A stretch of 64,000 nucleotides of DNA from Thermoanaerobacter pseudethanolicus ATCC 33223 (GTDB taxonomy: Bacteria; Bacillota; Thermoanaerobacteria; Thermoanaerobacterales; Thermoanaerobacteraceae), in NCBI RefSeq assembly GCF_000019085.1, contig NC_010321.1, forward strand, positions 186,001 to 250,000, read 5' to 3'. The position numbers and the translations under genes were made by a program. The notes under the pieces are model-generated. The model made no database searches and had not been told where the DNA came from. It saw nothing but the letters and a program-made list of their open reading frames with translations. Within the stretch, counting starts at the first letter, position 1; every line of letters begins with the position of its first letter. Positions 44,931 to 53,560 of the stretch are shown in pieces.

Positions 44931-47545
44931 TCTCCATAGGCTTTTCTGTAAATTTCTGCAATTTCGGATACCAATGGCATTCTTGGATTTGAGCCAGTGC
45001 ACTGGTCATTAAAGGCTATATCCGACATTTCCATTATTTGTTTTTCGAATTCTTCTTTATTTATGCCTGCTTCTTTAAGTGTCAAAGGAAGATTAAGTTC
45101 TTTCATGAGATTTTTTATCGCTTCAATGAGGCTTTGTACTCCTTCTTCAACGGTTGATGCAGGAAGTCCTAACATTTTTGCAATTTCTGCATATTTTTCG
45201 GCTGCTTTTGGATATTCATATTGCGGGAATGCTGCAAATTTCTTGGGGAGTTCTGCATTGTATTCTATGACATAGGGCAGAAGTATTGCATTTGCTCTTC
45301 CGTGTGGAAGATGGAATTTAGCACCAAGTATATGAGCCATACTATGGTTTATTCCTAAAAATGCATTTGTGAAGGCCATTCCAGCTATGCATGAAGCATT
45401 GTGCATCTTTTCGCGGGCGACTTTATCTTGCCCGTTTTTGTATGCTTTAGGTAGATATTCAAATATCAATTTTATAGCTTTTTCTGCGAGAGCGTCTGTA
45501 TAGTCTGATGCCATTACAGATACATAGGCTTCAATAGCATGGGTTAAAGCGTCCATACCAGTGTCTGCTGTGACAGAGGGTGGTATTGTCATTGTGAGGT
45601 CAGGGTCTATTATAGCGATATCTGGTGTTAATTCGTAATCTGTGAGAGGGTACTTTATATTTTTCTTTTTGTCTGTTATAACTGCAAAGGCAGTAACTTC
45701 AGAACCTGTACCGCTGGTGGTTGGTATTGCGATAAATAAAGCTTTTTTCCCCAGTTCAGGAAATCTATAAGTTCTTTTTCTTATGTCCATAAATTTTAAC
45801 CTTAAGTCTTCGAATTTTGTATCAGGGTATTCGTAGAAAAGCCACATTCCCTTCGCTGCATCTATTGCAGAACCACCACCTACAGCTATTAGTAAGTCAG
45901 GCTCAAACCCTCTCATTATTTTTACCCCTTTTTCTACAGTGTCAACTGAAGGATCTGGTTCAACTTCAGAGAATATTTCATATTTAATATTTGCCTTATC
46001 TAATTGATACGTTACTTTATCTACAAAACCTAATTTAACCATCACAGGGTCTGTTACAATAAAGGCTTTTTTGCCTTTTACTTGTGACAGATATTGTAAT
46101 GACCCTCTTTCAAAATAAATTTGTGGTGGAACTCTGAACCATTTCATTCTCTCTTTTCTTATAAAAACTCGTTTTATGTTTATAAGGTTATAAACACTTA
46201 CATTATCTGTTGTTGAATTTCTACCCATTGTACCGCAACCCAAAGTCAAAGATGGGATAGCCGTGTTATAAATATCTCCAATAGCTCCTTGAGAAGCAGG
46301 GGCGTTTACAAGAATTCTTCCTGCTCGTACTCTTTTTGCAAATTCATTAATAATTTGTTGGTTTTCAGAATGTATTACTGCAGAGTGACCAAGTCCGCCG
46401 AATTCTGTCATATCTTCACATCTTTTTATGCCTTCGTTGTAATCTTTGACTGTGTATAAAGCAAGTATTGGACTTAGCTTTTCTCTGGAGAGAGGATATT
46501 CTGGTCCTACAGCAGGATATTCAGCTACAAGTATTTTTGTGTTTTCAGGTACTTTAAATCCAGCCATTTCAGCAATTTTTGTTGCCGGTTGACCTACAAC
46601 TGCTGGATTCATTAAACCGGTGTTTTTGTCTATAGCGAATTCTTCTAGCATTTTAGTCTCTTCTTTATTGAGAAAATAGCAACCATATTCTTTCATTAAT
46701 TTTTTCACTTCATCTGCTATTTCTTCGTCTATTATCACAGCTTGTTCTGATGCGCATACTGTGCCATTGTCAAAAGTTTTGCTAAGTATTAGGTCTGAGA
46801 CTGCTCTTTTAATATTTGCAGTTTTTTCAATGTAGCAGGGGACATTGCCAGGACCTACGCCAAGGGCGGGTTTTCCTGAGCTGTAAGCAGCTTTTACCAT
46901 TCCGGCGCCGCCTGTTGCTAGGATAAGAGATATATCGGGATGTGTCATGAGAAGTTGTGTTGCTTCAATTGAGGGTGTCTCAATCCATCCTATACATCCT
47001 TCTGGTGCACCAGCCTTTAATGCTGCCTCGTACATCGTCTTTGCTGCTTCTATACTACATTTTAATGCTTTTGGGTGGAAGCTGAAAATTATTGGATTTC
47101 TTGTTTTGATAGCAATGAGGCATTTGAACATTGTTGTAGAAGTCGGGTTTGTGACAGGTGTTACGCCGGCTATAACTCCTACAGGTTCTGCCACTTCCAT
47201 ATAATTTTCTTCTAAGTTTTCTTTGAGGATGCCGACAGTTTTTTTGTCTTTTATATAATTGTACACATATTCTACTGCAAAAAGGTTTTTGGTTATTTTG
47301 TCTTCATAAACCCCCATTTTCGTCTCTTCATGAGCTAATTTTGCCAGTTCTACATGCTTTTCTATGCCTGCTAGTGCCATGGCTTTGACTATTTCATTAA
47401 TTTGCTCTTGGGTGTATGACATGAATTTTTCTTGTGCTCTTTTCGCTCTTTCTACTAATAGGTCTATCTGCTTTTTAACATCTGTTGTTTCTTTTACTTC
47501 TGTTTTTTCTTTTGTTTCCTTTTTTTCTTGTAATAAGGTAGGCAT
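44927..47545 (-). CDS. adhE: Bifunctional acetaldehyde-CoA/alcohol dehydrogenase
   Basis: Reduces acetyl-CoA to acetaldehyde and then ethanol, the main ethanol route in Thermoanaerobacter. The 872-residue fusion has an N-terminal aldehyde dehydrogenase (about 25-445, catalytic Cys in NGTVCASEQAV), a linker with a second glycine-rich NAD site, and a C-terminal iron-dependent alcohol dehydrogenase (about 465-870) with GGGSAIDAAKGMW, DALTHAIEAYVS and the metal ligands in FLGINHSMAHILGAKFHLPHG. A charged Glu/Lys/Thr-rich stretch precedes the first domain. ATG 47545 follows GGAGGT. Its leader has two Rex-type operators. Confidence 0.97.
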   Translation of the reverse strand: MPTLLQEKKETKEKTEVKETTDVKKQIDLLVERAKRAQEKFMSYTQEQINEIVKAMALAGIEKHVELAKLAHEETKMGVYEDKITKNLFAVEYVYNYIKDKKTVGILKENLEENYMEVAEPVGVIAGVTPVTNPTSTTMFKCLIAIKTRNPIIFSFHPKALKCSIEAAKTMYEAALKAGAPEGCIGWIETPSIEATQLLMTHPDISLILATGGAGMVKAAYSSGKPALGVGPGNVPCYIEKTANIKRAVSDLILSKTFDNGTVCASEQAVIIDEEIADEVKKLMKEYGCYFLNKEETKMLEEFAIDKNTGLMNPAVVGQPATKIAEMAGFKVPENTKILVAEYPAVGPEYPLSREKLSPILALYTVKDYNEGIKRCEDMTEFGGLGHSAVIHSENQQIINEFAKRVRAGRILVNAPASQGAIGDIYNTAIPSLTLGCGTMGRNSTTDNVSVYNLINIKRVFIRKERMKWFRVPPQIYFERGSLQYLSQVKGKKAFIVTDPVMVKLGFVDKVTYQLDKANIKYEIFSEVEPDPSVDTVEKGVKIMRGFEPDLLIAVGGGSAIDAAKGMWLFYEYPDTKFEDLRLKFMDIRKRTYRFPELGKKALFIAIPTTSGTGSEVTAFAVITDKKKNIKYPLTDYELTPDIAIIDPDLTMTIPPSVTADTGMDALTHAIEAYVSVMASDYTDALAEKAIKLIFEYLPKAYKNGQDKVAREKMHNASCIAGMAFTNAFLGINHSMAHILGAKFHLPHGRANAILLPYVIEYNAELPKKFAAFPQYEYPKAAEKYAEIAKMLGLPASTVEEGVQSLIEAIKNLMKELNLPLTLKEAGINKEEFEKQIMEMSDIAFNDQCTGSNPRMPLVSEIAEIYRKAYGE

Positions 47546-47559
47546 AAGAACACCTCCAT

Positions 47560-47577
47560 GTGTTAATAATTTAACAA
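47560..47577. promoter_or_regulatory. Rex-type operator 2 (adhE leader)
   Basis: GTGTTAATAATTTAACAA matches the Rex consensus TTGTTAA-N4-TTAACAA at all but the first base. It lies just ahead of the adhE ribosome binding site. Confidence 0.7.
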
Positions 47578-47678
47578 AATATTTTATTTAAATAAAGAGA
47601 TTGTCAGATGATTCTAAAAAATTTCAGGGTATATTACACAAATTTTAGGCATCAACGATATTTTGTGCAATATTTCAA

Positions 47679-47696
47679 TTGTTATTCATTTAACAA
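47679..47696. promoter_or_regulatory. Rex-type operator 1 (adhE promoter)
   Basis: TTGTTATTCATTTAACAA, a palindrome TTGTTA-N6-TAACAA fitting the redox (NADH/NAD+) repressor Rex. It is 15 bases downstream of the -10 box, near the predicted transcript start. Confidence 0.8.
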
Positions 47697-47711
47697 TCTC
47701 TTTACACTTTG

Positions 47712-47740
47712 ATAGTACAACAACGATTGAATCTTGTCAA
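47712..47740 (-). promoter_or_regulatory. Sigma-A promoter of adhE
   Basis: On the minus strand: TTGACA (plus 47735-47740), a 17-nt spacer, TACTAT (plus 47712-47717). It implies a leader of about 160 nt. AAAGAGATTGT (47594-47604) and ACAATCTCTTT (47693-47703) could pair within that leader. Confidence 0.75.
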
Positions 47741-47851
47741 TAGAGTTAAAATAGCCTGAAACGATTACTCAAAAAATTTTACAATATTTTTTCTTTTCAT
47801 ATTGTGTTATAATTAATTTACCAGTTTTTATAGATTCAAGGAGATGAGACT

Positions 47852-48322
47852 GTGCTATATAAAAAATTTATCTCTCCTGTTGGTGTTCTCACTATTTTTT
47901 CATCAGGAAAAGGTATATGCCGCATTGACTTTGAAAATGAGAAATCTTCATTAGAAGGTTTTAAAGAAGGCAGCGATTTTTATATTGAAGAGTGTATTAG
48001 GCAGCTTGACCTATATTTTCAAAAGAAATTAAAAAATTTTGACGTGCGGTTGGATTTGCAAGGTACAGAGTTTCAGAAGGCCGTGTGGAAGGAGATTTTA
48101 AAAATTCCTTATGGTGAAGTTAAGACATATGGAGAGATTGCGAGATTAATTGGAAAGCCAAAGGCGGCAAGAGCAGTAGGGCAGGCTCTTAATAAGAATC
48201 CTATTCCCATTATTATCCCTTGCCACAGAGTCATTGGAAGCAGTGAAGATTTGACAGGCTTTGGCGGGGGAATTGAAATAAAAAAATTTTTATTAAGACA
48301 TGAAGGAGTAGAGGTTCATTAA
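47852..48322 (+). CDS. ogt: Methylated-DNA--protein-cysteine methyltransferase
   Basis: Suicide repair protein that takes the methyl group from O6-methylguanine. The 156-residue protein has the active-site PCHRVIGSS with the acceptor Cys, the helix-turn-helix region FQKAVWKEILKIPYGEVKTYGEIA and AARAVGQALNKNP. GTG 47852 follows AAGGAGATGAGA. It is divergent from adhE. Family assignment is certain. Confidence 0.96.
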   Translation: MLYKKFISPVGVLTIFSSGKGICRIDFENEKSSLEGFKEGSDFYIEECIRQLDLYFQKKLKNFDVRLDLQGTEFQKAVWKEILKIPYGEVKTYGEIARLIGKPKAARAVGQALNKNPIPIIIPCHRVIGSSEDLTGFGGGIEIKKFLLRHEGVEVH

Positions 48323-48356
48323 AAATTTATGTTTCATGGAAAGTAAGGTGATGAGG

Positions 48357-48509
48357 ATGGATTATTTAAAAATTTTAAAGGAGTTTTTTAAAAATAAGGA
48401 CAATATAGTTATGGCTTTTTTATTTGGTTCTGTTGCTGTATTTAATATATATAGACTTAGACAAGAAAGAAGGGAGATTAATTTATATAAAATAGTAGCT
48501 GTATCCTAA
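48357..48509 (+). CDS. Small 50-residue protein, unknown function
   Basis: Reads MDYLKILKEFFKNKDNIVMA then FLFGSVAVFNIYRLRQERRE and ends LYKIVAVS. ATG 48357 follows AAGGTGATGAGG with suitable spacing and a terminator follows the stop, so it looks like a real transcription end unit with ogt. The central part is hydrophobic (possible single membrane helix). The segment NIVMAFLFGSVA also resembles the start of MNT-type nucleotidyltransferases, but the catalytic Asp residues are missing, so this could be a truncated relic. Confidence 0.55.
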   Translation: MDYLKILKEFFKNKDNIVMAFLFGSVAVFNIYRLRQERREINLYKIVAVS

Positions 48510-48539
48510 AACCGCCGTAAAAATTTGAGCGGTTTTTTT
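48509..48539 (+). terminator. Intrinsic terminator after the ogt unit
   Basis: AAACCGC (48509-48515) pairs with GCGGTTT (48529-48535), followed by T residues. Confidence 0.85.
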
Positions 48540-48570
48540 ATTTTATTTTTTTGAAAAGCTTTAAGAAATC

Positions 48571-48640
48571 TTGACATGATATTATGAGAAGAGTAAAATA
48601 TATTTTGCGTCCAAAATATTTGCATACAAAATATTTTAAT
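48571..48640 (+). promoter_or_regulatory. Promoter and repeated operator of the MarR-ABC operon
   Basis: TTGACA (48571-48576), a 17-nt spacer, TAAAAT (48594-48599). Starting in the -10 box are the palindrome AAAATATATTTT (48595-48606) and two direct copies of CAAAATATT (48612-48620 and 48627-48635, 15 bases apart). This is a likely MarR binding region for autoregulation. Confidence 0.65.
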
Positions 48641-48664
48641 ACGAAATAATTTGCGGTGGTGAAG

Positions 48665-49108
48665 ATGGAAGAGATAAACAATGGATTAAAGATACTTAAG
48701 CTTTTAAAACAAATAATGGATATTATAAAGCATTCTATGAAATATGAGTGTAAAGATTTTGATATTACGGGTCCTCAAGGAATGCTTATGGGCATTTTAG
48801 CTCATTACGGTGAAATGAAGGTGAGTGACCTAAGTCAAAAATTAGGGCTTTCCAATAGTACAGTTTCTGGCATTATTGACAGATTAGAAAAGCAAGGCTT
48901 GGTAGAGAGGACGAGAAGCACTGAAGATAGAAGAGTTGTTTATGTCAGTGTGACTCCTAAGTTTAAAGATACTTTTCAAAAACATTTCAAAGAAGCTGAA
49001 GAGAAGTTTGAAAAATTAATAAGTAGAGCAAGCCCACAAGACCTTAATAAAATAATTGAAGGATTAGAAGCACTGAAAAAAATATTGGAAAAACAACATG
49101 ATTTATAG
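48665..49108 (+). CDS. MarR-family transcriptional regulator
   Basis: Dimeric winged-helix repressor, 147 residues. The DNA-binding part reads VSDLSQKLGLSNSTVSGIIDRLEKQGLVERTRS followed by the wing EDRRVVYVSVT. The N- and C-terminal helices form the dimer. ATG 48665 follows GGTGG; a GTG at 48656 is in frame but inside the ribosome binding site. It lies 110 bases upstream of a two-gene ABC exporter, an arrangement in which MarR proteins usually control the exporter. The inducer is unknown. Confidence 0.93.
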   Translation: MEEINNGLKILKLLKQIMDIIKHSMKYECKDFDITGPQGMLMGILAHYGEMKVSDLSQKLGLSNSTVSGIIDRLEKQGLVERTRSTEDRRVVYVSVTPKFKDTFQKHFKEAEEKFEKLISRASPQDLNKIIEGLEALKKILEKQHDL

Positions 49109-49218
49109 TGAGGAAGTATAACAAAATTAAGTAAATAAGTTGAGGAAGTAGAAATTTAAAAAGAAGTAGTTCTCACAAAAGAAATCGAGGCAAATTTTTA
49201 GGAGGAGAAGGTGTTGGT

Positions 49219-51444
49219 ATGGTAAAACTGGCGAAATATTTAAAACCCTATATTCTGTTGATTTTTTTAGCAGTGTTCTTTATATTTGTTCAAGCAATGA
49301 GTGATTTGTCATTGCCTGACTATATGTCCAAGATAGTTAACAATGGAATACAGCAAGGTGGCATAGTAAATGCAGTTCCTGAGGCTATAAGGAAAAGCGA
49401 AATGGATAAACTTTTGCTATTTGTTACACCTGAAGAAAAGGAAGAGATTTTAAAAGATTATACATTAGTAGACAAATCCAGTCCTGATTATGATAAATAT
49501 GTAAAAAAATATCCTATTCTTTCAAAAGAGCCTGTATATGTCCTTAAAAGCGTAGATAAATCAGAAATTGACAAAATAAATTTACCTATGGGGAAAGCCT
49601 TTTTAGCTGTTACAGGTGTGGAAAAAGCTAAAGCCAGTGCAAAAAACGGAAGTATAGAATTTAATGGAAAGAAAATACCGGCAAATGTAGACCTCTTTGC
49701 TATGATGTCTCAACTGCCAGAAGAGCAACTTATTCAAATAAGAGATGAAATGAACAAAAAGTTTGCTTCTTTAGGTGACAATATGGTTATACAAGCTGCA
49801 ACAATGGCTGTAAAAGAAGAATACAAGGCAATTGGCATAAATACAGACAAAATTCAAACTGATTACATTCTTCATACTGGCCTTATAATGCTATTGATAA
49901 CTGGACTGAGTGCATTAAGCACTATTATGGTAGCATTTTTTGCATCAAAAGTGGCAGCTGGAGTAGCGAGAGATTTGAGAAGAGATTTATTTGCAAGAGT
50001 AGAGAGCTTCTCTAATGCTGAATTTGACAAATTTTCTACGGCTTCTTTGATAACAAGAACTACAAATGATATTACACAAATACAAATGCTTCTTGTAATT
50101 ATGATAAGAATGGTGTTTTATGCGCCTATAATGGGTATAGGTGGTGTATTTAGAGCACTTAGCAAAAGTGTTTCAATGTCTTGGATTATAGCTTTAGCAG
50201 TAATAGTACTTTTAGGTATAATATCAGCATTGTACTCCATTGCGATGCCCAAGTTTATGCTAATGCAAAAATTGATTGATAGATTAAACTTAGTTACTCG
50301 TGAAAATTTGTCAGGAATAATGGTGGTAAGAGCTTTTAATAATCAAAAATTTGAAGAAGAGCGCTTTGACAAAGCTAATCAAGATATTACAAAAGTAGGG
50401 CTTTTTGTAAATCGTGCTATGGCATTTATATTTCCATCTATGATGCTTGTGATGAATGGAATTACTCTTTTGATAGTATGGGTAGGAGCTCACCAAATCC
50501 AAAATTCCAGCATGCAAGTTGGAGACATGATGGCATTTATGCAATACGCTATACAGATTATCTTTGCATTTTTGATGTTCTCAATGCTGTTTATAATGAT
50601 ACCAAGAGCATCAGTATCGGCAGAGCGTATTGCTGAGGTTTTGGCTACAGAGCCTTCTATAAAAGACCCAGAAAATCCAAAACAATTTAATGAAAATATG
50701 GCTGGAACTGTAGAATTTAGGAATGTATCTTTTAAATATCCAGGTGCTGAAGAGTACGCTTTAAAGGACATAAACTTCAAGGTTTTGCCAGGGCAGACAG
50801 TAGGCATAATAGGAAGAACAGGTTCTGGAAAGAGTACCTTAGTGAATTTGATCTTGAGATTTTACGATGTGACAGAAGGACAGGTTTTGGTTGATGGTGT
50901 AGATGTAAGAGAGGTAAGGCAGGAAGATTTACGCAGCAGAATAGGATATGTACCCCAAAAAAGTTGGCTTTTCAGTGGTACAATTAAATCAAATTTGAAA
51001 TACGGAAATGACCAGGCTACGGACGAGGAAGTAAAAGAAGCAGCAGAAATTGCACAAGCAATGGAATTTATAAATGAAAAGACCAAGAAATTTGATTCAG
51101 AGATTGCACAAGGAGGAACAAACGTTTCAGGAGGGCAAAAGCAGAGGCTTTCCATTGCTCGTGCTCTTGTTAAAAAGCCTGAAATATACATTTTTGATGA
51201 AAGTTTTTCAGCTCTTGACTTCAAAACAGAGTCAGCTTTAAGGAAAGCCTTAAGAGAAAGGCTAAAATCAAGCACTGTTATAATGGTGTCGCAAAGGGTG
51301 TCAACTCTTTTACATGCAGATCAAATAATAGTACTTGAAGAAGGGAAAATTGTGGGCATAGGGAAACACAAAGAATTACTTAAAAACTGTCAAACTTACA
51401 GAGAAATAGCTTTATCACAGCTATCGGAGGAGGAATTGGCATGA
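49219..51444 (+). CDS. Heterodimeric ABC exporter, subunit 1 (large external insert)
   Basis: A 741-residue fused membrane/ATPase half-transporter. Helix 1 (about 12-30) is followed by an unusual insert of about 160 residues before helix 2 (about 215), predicted outside the cell. The ATPase has Walker A IIGRTGSGKSTLVN, signature NVSGGQKQRLSIARAL and Walker B IYIFDESFSALD, but the H-loop reads MVSQRVSTL, with Gln in place of His. This marks the degenerate ATP site of a heterodimer. ATG 49219 follows AGGAGGAG, and the end overlaps subunit 2 by 4 bases (ATGA). Probably drug or lipid export. Confidence 0.92.
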   Translation: MVKLAKYLKPYILLIFLAVFFIFVQAMSDLSLPDYMSKIVNNGIQQGGIVNAVPEAIRKSEMDKLLLFVTPEEKEEILKDYTLVDKSSPDYDKYVKKYPILSKEPVYVLKSVDKSEIDKINLPMGKAFLAVTGVEKAKASAKNGSIEFNGKKIPANVDLFAMMSQLPEEQLIQIRDEMNKKFASLGDNMVIQAATMAVKEEYKAIGINTDKIQTDYILHTGLIMLLITGLSALSTIMVAFFASKVAAGVARDLRRDLFARVESFSNAEFDKFSTASLITRTTNDITQIQMLLVIMIRMVFYAPIMGIGGVFRALSKSVSMSWIIALAVIVLLGIISALYSIAMPKFMLMQKLIDRLNLVTRENLSGIMVVRAFNNQKFEEERFDKANQDITKVGLFVNRAMAFIFPSMMLVMNGITLLIVWVGAHQIQNSSMQVGDMMAFMQYAIQIIFAFLMFSMLFIMIPRASVSAERIAEVLATEPSIKDPENPKQFNENMAGTVEFRNVSFKYPGAEEYALKDINFKVLPGQTVGIIGRTGSGKSTLVNLILRFYDVTEGQVLVDGVDVREVRQEDLRSRIGYVPQKSWLFSGTIKSNLKYGNDQATDEEVKEAAEIAQAMEFINEKTKKFDSEIAQGGTNVSGGQKQRLSIARALVKKPEIYIFDESFSALDFKTESALRKALRERLKSSTVIMVSQRVSTLLHADQIIVLEEGKIVGIGKHKELLKNCQTYREIALSQLSEEELA

Positions 51445-53324
51445 GTGAAAATAGAAGAATAGACCCCAAACAGATGCCCAGACTTCGCGGGCCAGGAATG
51501 GGAGGCGGCCCCCATGGCATGGTTCGCGGTGGAGAAAAAGCGCGAGATTTTAAGGGTACAATGAAAAAATTGATAAAATATTTATCTGTTTATAAAGCTT
51601 CTATTATAAGTGTATTTGTATTAGCAGCACTTAGTGCTTCCTTCTCCATTGCGGGTCCTAAAATACTCAGTAAAGCGATAACGAAAATTTTTGAAGGCGT
51701 AATGGATAAGATAACTGGAAAAGGCAGTGGAATAGATTTTGAATATGTAGAGAAGATAATTCTAATTCTCATAGGCTTATATGGTTTAAGTGCTTTATTT
51801 GGATACCTGCAAGGATGGATAATGTCAGGTGTTTCAATGAAAGTTACCTATAGGTTTAGAAAAGAAATCTCACAAAAAATCAATCGCTTGCCTTTGAAGT
51901 ATTTTGAAAGCACGAATCAAGGGGAAATATTGTCTCGTATTACAAATGACGTGGATACAATTACTCAGACTCTTAATCAAAGTTTAACTCAGATAATTAC
52001 TTCTGTGACGACAGTAGTAGGCGTTTTGATTATGATGTTTACCATAAACTGGCTTATGACTTTAGTAGCACTTTTGATAATTCCTTTGTCTTCTTTGGTA
52101 ATTGCCTTTATTGTCAAACATTCACAAAGGTATTTTAGAGAGCAGCAGGATTATTTAGGGCATGTAAATGGTCATGTAGAGGAAATGTATGGAGGCCATA
52201 ATATAGTAAAGGCTTTTAATGGAGAGAAAAAAAGTATTGAAAAGTTTAATGTATTAAATAACTCTTTGTACGGAGCAGCTTGGAAGTCACAGTTTTTGAC
52301 AGGTATTATGATGCCTCTTATGAATGTAACAGGAAACTTGGGTTATGTGGCGGTTACAGTTTTGGGTAGTTGGTTGGTAATAAAAAATGCAATAGAAGTA
52401 GGGGATATTCAGGCGTTTATACAGTATATCCGCTCTTTTACACAGCCTATTGCTCAGATCGCAAATATTTCCAATATACTACAACAAACTGCTGCTTGCG
52501 CAGAAAGAGTATTTGAATTTTTGGAGGAGGAAGAAGAAGTTCCAGATAATTCACAGCCTGTAAAAATTGAAGATATAAAAGGAAATGTGGAGTTTAGAAA
52601 TGTTCGTTTTGGATATAGATCTGATAAAATGGTAATAAATAACTTTTCTGCTTCTATTAAGGCAGGACAAAAAGTTGCAATTGTTGGTCCTACTGGGGCA
52701 GGAAAGACTACTATAGTGAAACTTTTAATGCGCTTTTACGATGTGAATGAAGGAGCTATTTTAATTGACGGGCATGATATAAGAGATTTTACGAGGGAAG
52801 ATTTGCGTTCACTTTTTGGCATGGTACTTCAAGATACATGGCTTTACAATGGTACTATTATGGACAATATAAGATATGGCCGTCTTGACGCTACTGAGGA
52901 GGAAGTTATAAAAGCTGCTAAGGCAGCTTATGTGGATCATTTTGTAAGGACATTGCCAGGGGGCTATAACATGGTATTAAATGAAGAGACCACAAATATT
53001 TCTCAAGGGCAAAAGCAGTTACTAACTATAGCAAGAGCTATTTTGAAAGATCCAAAAATTCTCATACTCGATGAGGCTACAAGCTCTGTAGATACCCTTA
53101 CAGAAATACAAATACAAAAAGCGATGGATTACCTTATGAAAGGACGCACAAGCTTTATAATCGTTCATAGGCTTTCTACAATACGGGATGCTGACTTGAT
53201 ACTTGTCATGAACCATGGAGATATTGTAGAGCAGGGTACCCACGAAGAGCTTCTTAAAAAAGGCGGTTTTTATGCAAGCCTCTATAACAGCCAGTTTGAA
53301 AAAGAGGAAGAGATGGCAAGTTGA
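51441..53324 (+). CDS. Heterodimeric ABC exporter, subunit 2
   Basis: A 627-residue half-transporter partner. A basic, Gly/Pro-rich N-terminal tail (MPRLRGPGMGGGPHGMVRG) precedes six helices. The ATPase has Walker A IVGPTGAGKTTIVK, Walker B ILILDEATSSVDT and H-loop IIVHRLSTI (His present), but its signature is NISQGQKQLLTIARAI rather than SGGQ. With subunit 1 this gives one consensus and one degenerate ATP site, as in TM287/288-like exporters. It is translated by overlap with subunit 1. Confidence 0.93.
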   Translation: MSENRRIDPKQMPRLRGPGMGGGPHGMVRGGEKARDFKGTMKKLIKYLSVYKASIISVFVLAALSASFSIAGPKILSKAITKIFEGVMDKITGKGSGIDFEYVEKIILILIGLYGLSALFGYLQGWIMSGVSMKVTYRFRKEISQKINRLPLKYFESTNQGEILSRITNDVDTITQTLNQSLTQIITSVTTVVGVLIMMFTINWLMTLVALLIIPLSSLVIAFIVKHSQRYFREQQDYLGHVNGHVEEMYGGHNIVKAFNGEKKSIEKFNVLNNSLYGAAWKSQFLTGIMMPLMNVTGNLGYVAVTVLGSWLVIKNAIEVGDIQAFIQYIRSFTQPIAQIANISNILQQTAACAERVFEFLEEEEEVPDNSQPVKIEDIKGNVEFRNVRFGYRSDKMVINNFSASIKAGQKVAIVGPTGAGKTTIVKLLMRFYDVNEGAILIDGHDIRDFTREDLRSLFGMVLQDTWLYNGTIMDNIRYGRLDATEEEVIKAAKAAYVDHFVRTLPGGYNMVLNEETTNISQGQKQLLTIARAILKDPKILILDEATSSVDTLTEIQIQKAMDYLMKGRTSFIIVHRLSTIRDADLILVMNHGDIVEQGTHEELLKKGGFYASLYNSQFEKEEEMAS

Positions 53325-53343
53325 TAGCATTTAATAATTATTA

Positions 53344-53372
53344 TTGACATATGAAACAAAAAGTGATAAAGT
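53344..53372 (+). promoter_or_regulatory. Sigma-A promoter of the thiT leader
   Basis: TTGACA (53344-53349), a 17-nt spacer, TAAAGT (53367-53372). Confidence 0.7.
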
Positions 53373-53390
53373 AAAAGAGAAAATAAAATA

Positions 53391-53550
53391 GAGGTTATGT
53401 CCGCTGGGGGAGCCTTAACGGCTGAGATGGCATTGATGCCAAACCCTTGGAACCTGATGAGGGTAATGCCTCCGTAGGGAATGCGGCTCAAAAATACCGC
53501 ATTTCGCGGTATTTTTTTCAGCGAACATAGCCTCCTTGAAAAATGGAGGT
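53391..53550 (+). promoter_or_regulatory. TPP (THI-element) riboswitch with terminator and Shine-Dalgarno switch
   Basis: The thiamine pyrophosphate aptamer core is clear: CTGGGGGAGCC, GGCTGAGATGG, CCCTTGGAACCTGATG and GGGTAATGCC..GTAGGGA (53401-53485, closed by CCGC/GCGG). An ATACCGC/GCGGTAT terminator with a T run lies at 53490-53518. In addition, 53391-53406 can pair with 53519-53534, and CCTCC (53531-53535) can pair with the thiT ribosome binding site GGAGG (53545-53549). It should turn thiT off when TPP is plentiful. Confidence 0.95.
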
Positions 53551-53560
53551 GTTTTTGTTT

